A stretch of 64,000 nucleotides of DNA from Marsupella aquatica (lineage: Eukaryota; Marchantiophyta). Below, piece by piece: positions 1-8,100 of the stretch (its first letter is position 1; each line of letters starts with the position of its first letter). Location: NCBI GenBank assembly GCA_973895155.1, contig OZ316896.1, forward strand, positions 8,990,001 to 9,054,000, read 5' to 3'. The notes under the pieces were generated by a model. That model was not told where the DNA came from. It searched no databases and was given only the letters and a program-made list of their open reading frames with translations. The translations under genes were made by a program, and so were the position numbers.

Positions 1-1419
1 ACTGTCTATACTCAAAAACCGAAGCATCAAAGTGAAATCTGGGAAGGCGAGGAAGTCCTCTGAGGCTCCGGTGTTGTCAACGACCATCATGAGTTTGGAG
101 CAATTCTGTATAAAGAAGAAGACGAAAGTTGAGTTTGAGATTTTATTATTGAGTAAACTCAACGGGGATACATCCACCCGGACGGAGCTGAAAAGTCTGA
201 CAGATTCAGCGCGGAAATTGCGGGTCAACGGAATGATTGATCGCTTTAAGCTCGACAAGATGGTGCTGAAGCAGTTGAGAGATGCGTTGAGTGGTTATCT
301 GAAGAAGTGCTTAAATGTAAATATTAGTAATGATAATTTGTTGAAGGAGATAGACCCGATATTCTACAGGTTGGTGGAAGGAATACAGAAATCAGTTGAT
401 AGTCAAGGAAACCAACTAGTGCGGCCGGTCGGTGAGAGGCTGAAATTGCGATCTCTGCAGGATATACAAAATGCTGGGTTTGCAGACTGTATCATACGTG
501 AAGACAAGAACCTTGCGAGCTTGATTTATTTTGATTCCTCATCAATGGGAGATTTGCGTCCGCCAAATTGCTCATTCTATGAGGGGTTATTTTGTGCTAC
601 TAGCGAGATAGGGGCAAAACCACACCATGTGGTTATTATTGTAGCCTCTCCCGTTGAGTCTTATTTAATCAAACGGGAATTAGGGAAGTACACACACTAC
701 GTTGCTGTCGATAACCATTATATTCAAAAGCGGCCAAAGGAGAAGAAGCTTATTGTAACCTACGCTTTTCACAGCTTGGCCTTCAGCACAATGGGCGATC
801 CACAAGCCCTCGAGTTCCAGTTGGTCTCCAAATATCGGATTGATAAGATAGCCAATTTTGAAGAGAGCGGCGAGTTTACGACACCTTCCCCAGAAAAGAT
901 ACTTCCATTCTTTGAAAGTATTGTTAGTCAATTCGTCCAATGTGGGGAATGGGCTATATGCTTCGGCGAGGGAACGAACTTGATCCAGTGCCTAATGGTA
1001 AGTTTTGAGATTTATATTTTGGGGTTTCGATTTTAAGATTATTTGGATTTTCATATTCTCAATTAATATTGTGAACTAATTTCGGCTTGTTTTACAGGAT
1101 GCTGGATCCAATGTAAAATATTACTGCCCTGTGGCAACGCATAAGGAGTTGTCTTGTTTCTTGCAACACACCACGGCGACAATTGATACAACGCTGTCAT
1201 TGATTGACCCAATACGGGCTAGTATAGAAAAATGTATAGATAAATTAATGAAGTACCGTCCATCCGTAACTGCTCTCAGGGCTGATGTCTTGGATGTCCT
1301 CCACGAACAACATATCCCAGATAATATTTGTAATCAATTATTGCAAGAGTATGCCCTCTCTGAAGATTCCAATCGATTGTACATTCGACCAACGGAGTAC
1401 CCTCGTGGGCCATTCCAAG
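1..1419 (+). CDS. Locus A, 5' part in window: degenerate N6/N4 DNA-methyltransferase-like region
   Basis: The reading frame is open from base 2, so the true start lies left of the window. Exons are 1-997 and 1098-1419. The introns (998-1097, 1420-1521) have GTAAGT and GTAGGT donors and pyrimidine-rich AG acceptors, and phases agree across both. The translation has a beta-strand plus FDSSS segment where a methyltransferase would have DPPY. Later comes TTPSPEKILPFFESIV followed by CFGEGT (about 942-983), laid out like the C-terminal 'KP..L..ii.....gd.vlD.F.GsGT' block of the N6_N4_MTase family. The Asp of motif I and the PPY of motif IV are absent, so catalysis is unlikely. Locus C carries the same block in the same order. 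Seen: exons and motif spacing. Inferred: the fold. Confidence 0.6.
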
Positions 1420-1521
1420 GTAGGTTACTTTTGAACCCTCTTACTTTTTCTTGGGTCACGCAAACATGCGCGTGGACATTCTCAACATTTCTTTCTAATC
1501 TAATGATCTGATTTTCTTCAG

Positions 1522-3217
1522 ATCAAGTCGAACGCGGCTCCAATGTTGAGGATGCAGGGAGCAATGGTGATGCGGATGGTGAGGGGGAAGGAGACGCGGA
1601 AGGTGACGCGGATGGGGATGTCAATGACCAAGATCCAGAGTGGATGACCGATACCCAGAACGACGTCGGATATTCTGACAAAAGCGAGGAAGAGAGTGAC
1701 GGAGAGGAGATGAAGGACGTTGAGGATGATGAGGACGCTGAGGACGCTGAGGACTCTGAGGACGCTGAGGACTCTGAGGACGCTGAGGACTCTGATGAAG
1801 AGGCCACAAAGGGCCTTGTCATGAGGCGGACCAAGAGGAGGCGGCCCGGCAGGAGGACGCCCGGCAGGAGGCGGCCCGGCAGGAGGCGGCCCAGCAAGAG
1901 GAGCTTCAAAAGAAAGAGGCGGTCCGACAAGAGGCGGCCCGGCAAGAGGCGGCCCGGAAGGAGGAAGCCCGGCAGGAGGAGGCGACCCGGCAGGAGGAGG
2001 CCCGGCAAGAGGAGGCCCGACAAGAGGAGGCCCGACAAGAGGCGGCCCGGCAAGAGGAGCTTCAAAAGAAGGAGGCTAAGAAGAAAAAGGCGGCAGCTAG
2101 AAAAGCAACTGCCACAAAGAAGAAGGAAAAAGCCGACGCTGAGAAAGCCCAGGCGGAAAAAGCCCAGGCTGAAAAAGACCAGGCGGAGAAAGCCGAGGCT
2201 GAGAAAGCCAAGGCTGAGAAATCCCAGGCTGAAAAAGACCAGACGGAGAAAGCCGAGGCCGAGAAAGCCGAGGCCGAGAAAGCCAAGGCCGAGAAAGCGG
2301 AGGCGGAGAAAGCCCAGGCTGAGAAAGCCCTTTTAGTGACCGAGGAAAATAGGGCCGAGGCGGAGAGAGCCGAGGCGGAGAGGCTGCTGGCCAAGAGGAT
2401 GGCGGACCAGAGCGAACAGACCGCAAGACCGGAGAGGGAGGAGGCGGAGGAGGCACAAAAGGTTGATTCCGCAAGACTGGAGAGAGAAGATACCGCAAGA
2501 CTGGAGAGGGTGGAGGCGGAGAAGGTAGAGGCAGCGAGGAGGGAGGCCGAGAGGGCCAAGGATCTTTCGCTTATTCCTGAAGCACAACGTCTACCGAAAA
2601 TAAAGCTGAATTTGAAGAAGCCTTCTTCACCCTCGGTTGCAGTTAAGAAGAAAATATTAGACTATTTTCTTCGGCCGGAGTTTGAGTTTAACGATCCACC
2701 CTTAAGAACGGTCTCGTTGGATGATTGGAATAAATATTCACCGGAGCAGCTCCGAGTCCAGGCTATCTTGGCTTTGCAATATTGGAAGGGTCTTTTGATT
2801 ACCGAGGAGAAGACTTCCACTGCATCCAGAATGGAGACAATCATCAATAATGTCCGATTTTCCGAGAATCGAGTGCAAGACCTGGGAATATCTCTGGCAC
2901 CAGACTCGGCTCAAGTCGTTAAGAGACTAACAGCTGAGTTGATGCGACCGGGTTCGTGGTCTCGACCCCGATATACTGCAGAGGTCACTCGCGCGGAAAT
3001 TGTGGCCCCGGATATTTTGGAATCGGATTCCCAGATTGTTGAATATTTAAATCAAATGCCACAACCATTCGAAGGTCTTCCTGCCTCATCGCTACAACCT
3101 TCGCAAACTGGTCCGTTGGAGCGATCACTGCGGTCTCGAGGAGGGTTGAAGGATGTTGTTGCGAAGGAGGCACCCAAGAGATCAGCTGTGAAAAGGCCGG
3201 ATCCACCCAATCCAAAG
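1522..3217 (+). CDS. Locus A, middle exon: acidic tract, A/E/K/R/Q coiled coil and linker
   Basis: This exon continues from 1419 (split codon G|AT). It encodes an acidic stretch rich in Asp/Glu (ED/AEDSED repeats) up to about 1800. Then comes a long heptad-like coiled coil made of ARQEEA- and AEKAQAEK-type repeats (about 1823-2570), and then a basic linker (KIKLNLKK). The acidic part reads in frame 0 (from 1524). The coiled coil, the linker and the join to the protease read in frame 2, which opens only after a TGA at 1793-1795. A one-base loss in repetitive DNA near 1796-1830 is the simplest explanation. The inferred donor AAG|GTCATC at 3218 and acceptor at 3367 give a phase-0 join to the protease exon. 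Which frame is really used is uncertain. Confidence 0.5.
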
Positions 3218-3294
3218 GTCATCCGCAAGCTATAAGCTTAAAGTTTCTATTATAACAGTCATTATTTTATTATTGATTTGTTATTGTTTCTGTT

Positions 3295-3347
3295 TTCTGA
3301 GGTAGAACCCTTAGGCTACAACCTCAGTACGTTATTTGAAGGCGTAC
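3295..3347. repeat. Two adjacent hairpins in the putative locus-A intron 3218-3367
   Basis: Arms CTGAGGT (from about 3296) and ACCTCAG (to about 3326) enclose about 16 bases. They are followed at once by arms AGTACG and CGTACT around a short loop (about 3326-3347). Both sit in the gap between coiled-coil exon and protease exon that is interpreted as an intron. Confidence 0.5.
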
Positions 3348-3367
3348 TGAACCTCTGTTTTTTGCAG

Positions 3368-5143
3368 TTTTTTGAAAATTTGGCTAGTCGAATAGATCAA
3401 TGCCTTGATCCTTCTAAGGATATGGAAGAGCTATTGACCAAGTTCTTACAACACTCGATCAAGAGAAAACATATGATGTGTCTGAGACCACGCGAGTTGC
3501 TCACTGATGATATAATTAACGCTTATTTGAGTTTTCTCGAACTGATTCTCGATAGAGTTGGAAAGTCAGACCTTGTCAAATTCTTCCAAACACACCATTT
3601 TGAGCTTCTCTCCATGGATCCTACCATTTTCGATGAGAGAGCATCTTGGACAAAGGAGTTTCCGCTGAGAATCAATGAATACGACAAACTGGTCTTTCCA
3701 GTACACAATGCCGTGAAAGAACATTGGTCATTGGTAGTTGTGTATCCGAAGGAGAAACGGCTCGAGTATCTAGATTCCCTAGTTCATAATCGACAGAATC
3801 CTGGGGTGCTAGATATTGTTGGGAAGTATTACGCCGACGAAATTGGCTGGAGAACTGGTGTCAACTTGGATCTCTCAGGTTGGGAACGGATATATCGGAA
3901 TGATATTCCTCACCAGAGTGACGGGCATAGTTGTGGTGTGTTTATCTTGAGATTCGCCAAGTGCTTGTGTCAAGGAAACGAAATTAATTTTTCCGCGGAT
4001 CAAATTGAGAAATTCCGTAGGGAGATAGTCTTGTCGTTATTTGACATGGACTTCCGCAAGCCGACGTCCGCAAATAACCTAGTTATCGGGATCCGTGCTG
4101 CTATGATTGACATTGGCGGAATTGAAGTACTGAACGACCGTCTTGTACAGGTAATACACTTCATTTCAGTATCTCTTTGTAGTCACGCGACCATTCGCGT
4201 TATAAACTTATTTTCATTTCTTAATGTTTTACAGAAACCTATCCTGAAACCCCTTGATCGAGTATCGAAGGCACCAGTTTGGAAGTCCGATGATCGTCGT
4301 CTGGAGGCGGGAAACAAACAGACCGTTCTAGTCTGTTCTCCAAACCCTACGACACAAAAGTCACAGGTACAGATGGCGCCTAAACCATCGGCGCAGAAGT
4401 CACCGGTTCAGAAGAGACTTGTAATTTTTGATCTGAATCGGGTACTTATCTGGTCAGAGAAGATCATCCCTGGGATGCCCATTCGGTCAAGGGGGGTGAG
4501 ACACATGTACAAGGTTATCTATCCAAGGCCTGATTTAATGGAATTTCTTCAGAAGGTGGCAGATCTATACGACATTGCGATCTGGTCATGCATGATGAAA
4601 CGGAATATTCTATCTTGTTTAAGGCTGATACTTCGACCCGAAGTTTTGAAACGTATTAAATTTATATGGGGACAAGAATCAACTCGACCTATTGGGAAGA
4701 ATAATAATGACATCCCCTTATTTGTCAAATGTCTCTCTGACATTGCCGCCGATATTAAAGATTACAACATCGAAAATGTCATTCTTATCGATGATGCTGC
4801 ATATAAGACGAGCCTTAATAACTTCTACTCATCGTTGTATCCCGATGCATATTCTGGGCTCGATGATGACATATTTTTTAGAAAGAAACTATATCCATAT
4901 CTATGCGACATGTCAATTGACAAGTTGACATTTCGCCGGCTCCTTAGTGACCATGGGATTCCAACGTTCTCTCGCGAGAATCTTGAGAAAGATTATATTG
5001 ATAAGGCGAATCTTTGGAGGAGAAATGTGATCATTCGTAATCAGGGGAATAAAGACCATTTAGAAAATTTTGACGAATATATGAAATACTTATCTGCCGA
5101 AAAAGACCGTACTATAGAAGCCCGGGATAAGTCCGATAAGTAA
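3368..5143 (+). CDS. Locus A, Ulp1-like C48 cysteine protease fused to FCP1/NLI-like phosphatase domain
   Basis: Exons are 3368-4150 and 4235-5143 (phase-0 intron 4151-4234). The first encodes a Ulp1/C48 desumoylase-type fold with the expected His (EHWSL, His at 3722), Asp (EYLDSL), Gln (PHQSDGHSCG) and catalytic Cys (at 3932). All four are present, so the protease could be active. The second encodes an FCP1/NLI-interacting-factor-like HAD domain. Its motif I is FDLNRVL (first Asp at 4430, second Asp replaced by Asn), then YDIAIWSC, then LIDDA (about 4780). A TAA at 5141 closes the frame, although a copy of the phosphatase domain follows behind a good acceptor. GATAAG|TAAAC could be a donor that lost one G. 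Ulp1 domains are common in plant transposons, which is the likely context. Confidence 0.75.
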   Translation, partial: FFENLASRIDQCLDPSKDMEELLTKFLQHSIKRKHMMCLRPRELLTDDIINAYLSFLELILDRVGKSDLVKFFQTHHFELLSMDPTIFDERASWTKEFPLRINEYDKLVFPVHNAVKEHWSLVVVYPKEKRLEYLDSLVHNRQNPGVLDIVGKYYADEIGWRTGVNLDLSGWERIYRNDIPHQSDGHSCGVFILRFAKCLCQGNEINFSADQIEKFRREIVLSLFDMDFRKPTSANNLVIGIRAAMIDIGGIEVLNDRLVQVIHFISVSLCSHATIRVINLFSFLNVLQKPILKPLDRVSKAPVWKSDDRRLEAGNKQTVLVCSPNPTTQKSQVQMAPKPSAQKSPVQKRLVIFDLNRVLIWSEKIIPGMPIRSRGVRHMYKVIYPRPDLMEFLQKVADLYDIAIWSCMMKRNILSCLRLILRPEVLKRIKFIWGQESTRPIGKNNNDIPLFVKCLSDIAADIKDYNIENVILIDDAAYKTSLNNFYSSLYPDAYSGLDDDIFFRKKLYPYLCDMSIDKLTFRRLLSDHGIPTFSRENLEKDYIDKANLWRRNVIIRNQGNKDHLENFDEYMKYLSAEKDRTIEARDKSDK

Positions 5144-5268
5144 ACATTTATTGTTTATTTTCAATTATTATTTATAAATTGATTGAAATTGAACTTTTGG
5201 GAGTGACGCGCCCGGTCGCGTGGTTGTTTGCAATTGCATAATATGAGAATCGACTTGTTCATTTACAG

Positions 5269-5970
5269 GTGTCTAAGTGGAGCAGGTCGCGTCAACTTCT
5301 AGTTTTAGGACTGGAAAACTTCCTATGCTCTGTTTCAAAATATACTCCTCAGCTTAAGTCGACACCCGGAATTTGTATCGAATCTCTATGTGTCGTTCCG
5401 AGGCTGCATCTTCATGATCTTATAAAATTCTATTATGATCATTTTGATGTGATGGTCTGGTCTATTCTCGACGATAAACTGGTTTATCAGATACTTTCAA
5501 AAGTGTTGTCGAGCACCGACCTGTCGCAGCTGATATATGTGTTCACGCGGGATCATTGCTGGAATCTTGGTTATGTGAAGAAAAATTATAAGACTGTTGT
5601 CTTCAAATCTATCGAGAGACTACGTGATATGTTTCAAGATTATCGACCAGAGAATATAATCCAGATTGATGCCTCTCCTTCCCATACATGCCACAGCGCT
5701 GTATGCGGATTATTGTTCGCTAAGTCGTTTCAAGGATCGTTGGATGATGTCTTTTTGAGGGATGACCTCATTCCATATTTACGAAAGCTATGGGATTCAG
5801 GGCTCTATCTTGCATTCGCTAACAAGTTCGATTATCCCATCTGGTCGATTAGAAATCTACATCGAGATTGGGATCTGAACGAGGATATATGGGAGCATCT
5901 GTACGTGCAGAGACATGCGGATCAAGTTCTTATCAAGCACTTCAATAGATGTCACTTATCAATGGCCAGA
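5269..5970 (+). CDS. Locus A, second FCP1/NLI-like domain, degenerate
   Basis: An open frame follows the acceptor ATTTACAG (5261-5268). It aligns with the preceding phosphatase domain from end to end: LVLGLENFL at motif I, LHDLIKFYYDHFDVMVWS, IIQIDASPS, LIPYLRKLW. The nucleophile Asp of motif I is Gly and the second Asp of LIDD is Ala, so it should not be catalytic. Its 3' end is ambiguous. Codons stay open to a TAG at 5974, but a donor GTGTAG at 5971 would join in phase 0 to the next copy at 6065. No phase-compatible donor was found at the end of the previous exon, so it may be an isolated or alternative exon. Confidence 0.5.
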
Positions 5971-6064
5971 GTGTAGAGGATGTTGGCTGTCTGTAATATT
6001 TGACGCGACCATTCGCGTGACTACGTCCATACGGGCTCATGCATCTTCTTGTGTTTCTCTACAG

Positions 6065-6696
6065 GAGAATCATTGCAGCAGAGAAAATGGGCTCATAGTT
6101 TTAGACGTGGAGCATCTACTCTGTTACACTGCACGGCATTCCCGACTGATGGCGGTCTCGACTGGAATTCGGATTGGGAATATATACGTTTTTCCAAGGC
6201 CTCATCTTCACGAATTCTTGAGATTCTGTTTTGAGAAGTTTGATGTAGGGATCTGGTCCTCTCTTGGGAAGAGCCTTTTAGATCAGATTTTAGCATCTAT
6301 TTTTACTGCGATGGAAATGGCCTCATTTAAGTATATTTGGGATGAGTCTCATTGTTACTTATTTATACGAAGGCGTATCTGCAGCAAAATATAATGCTTA
6401 TCGATTCCGATGCATTTCATGCTTGTTTAGATCCTGTTGTTGGATCATTATTTCCGCCCAAATATTTTGGGTCGGTCGACGACAGTTTCCTGATTAACTT
6501 GCTGATTCCGTATCTTAGCAAGCTAGCAAAATCTTGTGAGCCGCTTGTCATTGCCAATGGAAGAGATTATCCTGATTGGTCAGTTAAATCTATTTTTAGA
6601 GATTATGATTATAATCATACTATATGGGAAGACCCTGTGATTCAGAGGCATGGAGATAGATATCTAGTAGAGCAATTTAACAGACGCCCAATTTAG
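6065..6696 (+). pseudogene. Locus A, third FCP1/NLI-like domain, truncated and frameshifted
   Basis: This third copy follows the acceptor CTCTACAG (6057-6064). It begins LIVLDVEHLL and FPRPHLHEFLRFCFEKFDVGIWSS in one frame, which ends at 6394. It resumes as QQNIMLIDSDAFHAC and LLIPYLSKLAKS in another frame up to a TAG at 6696. Compared with the second copy, about 20-25 codons between the two parts are missing near 6355-6385, and the frame changes there. This is a decayed repeat. Motif I keeps one Asp (LDVEH) and the LIDD motif is LIDS. Confidence 0.6.
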
Positions 6697-6963
6697 GACG
6701 CTTCCGAAATAATAGTCGGCATGAGATCAGATTAATTTGTATTATCGTTCTAGAAACGATTTGTAATCTCCCTATATACTGGTTATCATATATAAAGGAT
6801 CTCAGAGATTTATTTCTCTTTTGTTATTATTTGCGTGAGCATGTCTCTTGGTCCCGTCAAGTTGGAGTGCGTCAAAAATCTTAGTTGCAGTCATTTTCAG
6901 GGTTTCACGCGCAATGACGCGTCATGTCTCCCCCTTTTTATATTAAAATAATAATATTTAGTG
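6697..6963. other. 3' flank of locus A with candidate element end (TAGTG at 6959)
   Basis: This AT-rich flank contains a GC palindrome of the locus-A type near 6905-6923. It ends in ...ATATTTAGTG at 6963 followed by AT. Read inward on the minus strand this begins CACTAAATATTATTAT. That resembles the CACTATATTCAT terminus of the element at 12,993-25,921, whose right end is also followed by AT. The retrotransposon remnant starts just beyond. A right terminus of the locus-A element here is an inference; the matching left end is outside the window. Confidence 0.3.
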
Positions 6964-6984
6964 ATTTTCAGAATTTCCAAAGTT

Positions 6985-7560
6985 TGGTTTTCCTTAAATT
7001 GGGGTTTTAGAGATGTGTAACGTAAATGAGCTTTAGGGGTGATACCCAAAACTGGGACAACTATGCCTTGACTTGGTACAAGTCTTGGAAGAAGTCGCAA
7101 GAGAACTCCTCCTTGCCGTTGACTTGGGAAAACCTAGTTGAGGGTCTTCGTGCTCATGTCACCACTAAGTACCTAGAGCGGCACGCTTAGAAATGTGTAA
7201 CGTAAATGAGCTTTAGGGGTGATATCCCGACTACCAGTTGGTGTGTATCCTGACGGGGCAAGAGACACTACATACACAACTACACAACTTTCTAGTGATT
7301 CAGTGTGGCACCATGGGTCATCAAAGTAAGGATTGTTCCACCAAAGGTGCCAAGCCGAGCAGAGATGGAGGGCAGAAGGGCATTAAGTAAAGCTCTAACC
7401 AAAATACCTAGGAGAACTATGCCTTGACTTGGTACAAGTCTTGGTAAATGAGCTTTAGGGGTGATATCCAAAAGCTAATCACTTATTATCAAAACCAGTT
7501 GGTGTGTATCCCGACGGGCAAGAGACCCTACATACACAACTGAACAACTTTATAGTGATT
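6985..7560 (+). pseudogene. Ty3/gypsy-type Gag remnant, internally duplicated
   Basis: A 54-codon frame from ATG 7026 to TAG 7188 reads like the retrotransposon Gag capsid (YALTWYKSWKKSQ, then LTWENLVEGLRAHV). Parts recur: the GTAACGTAAATGAGCTTTAGGGGTGATA segment at about 7017 returns at about 7197, and its ATGAGC part returns at about 7446. The stretch 'accagttggtgtgtatcc...cctacatacacaac' occurs at about 7234 and 7494. A zinc-knuckle piece (QCGTMGHQSKDC, first Cys missing) lies near 7299-7340. The order is scrambled and broken by stops, so nothing is functional. Confidence 0.65.
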
Positions 7561-7894
7561 CACGTGTGGCGCCATGGGTCATCATTGTAGTAAGGATTGT
7601 TCCACCAAAGGTGGCAAGCCGAGCGGAGATGGAGGGCAGCAGGGCAATAATAAAAGTATTGCTCTGACCGAACCCTTAGTAGTTGATGAGGTCCCTGTAG
7701 GGGATATGCCTGTCAGAGAGAAGGTGTTGTTGCGAGAGAAATTACGTAAGGTTATGACAATAAATCCTGACAAGCCAGTTTTTGTGAATGTCACAAGTTC
7801 TAACGGTACTCTGGGTGTTGCGTTGGTGGATACAGGCGCGGCCGCTTGCTTCATGAGTGGCATCACCTTCGAGTATATAGTGTTTATGGCATGA
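7561..7894 (+). pseudogene. Gag zinc-knuckle to aspartic-protease remnant of an LTR retrotransposon
   Basis: This open frame contains MGHHCSKDCSTKGGK, a damaged CCHC knuckle. About 70 codons later comes GVALVDTGAAACFMSG (about 7811-7860), the DTGA active-site motif of retroviral-type aspartic proteases with its flanking hydrophobic strand. The frame ends at 7894, and no reverse transcriptase or integrase motif follows before the Helitron. Its first part is a second, better copy of the segment at about 7310-7380. Confidence 0.7.
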
Positions 7895-8100
7895 CCTTTG
7901 AGTAGTGTTTATGGCATGACTTTGAAGAGGTGTTTGGCGCTCTACTAACTTGGGTTGGAGCCAAGCAACCAACTCTTCTTGGTAACTACGAGATCGTGAT
8001 AAGCAAGTCTCGTTTTTGGAATTTCATTGAGCGAATTTTGGATGGACCCTAGCTAAGAAAATTCACGAGTTCATAATCCTTTGCATAGGTCTCCACAAAA

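Larger units (their letters stand above)
1457..6020 (+). repeat. Short GC-rich palindromes, one in each of four locus-A introns
   Basis: Four introns or intron-like gaps of locus A each contain one short inverted repeat of type (T)CACGCGA-loop-TCGCGTGA: 1457-1474 (arms CACGC/GCGTG), 4182-4201 (ACGCGA/TCGCGT), 5206-5221 (ACGCG/CGCGT) and 6001-6020 (ACGCGA/TCGCGT). A related copy lies downstream at about 6905-6923. The surrounding introns are AT-rich, so these GC-rich hairpins stand out. None was noticed in the exons. The intron at 998-1097 has none. The one at 3218-3367 has different hairpins instead. Confidence 0.7.

Noticed and set aside
1523-2587. Long minus-strand frames rich in Leu/Pro/Gly/Ser (up to 180 codons)
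   Set aside because: They mirror the repetitive plus-strand coiled-coil codons. Low-complexity repeats keep all frames open, and there is no splice, start or motif support.
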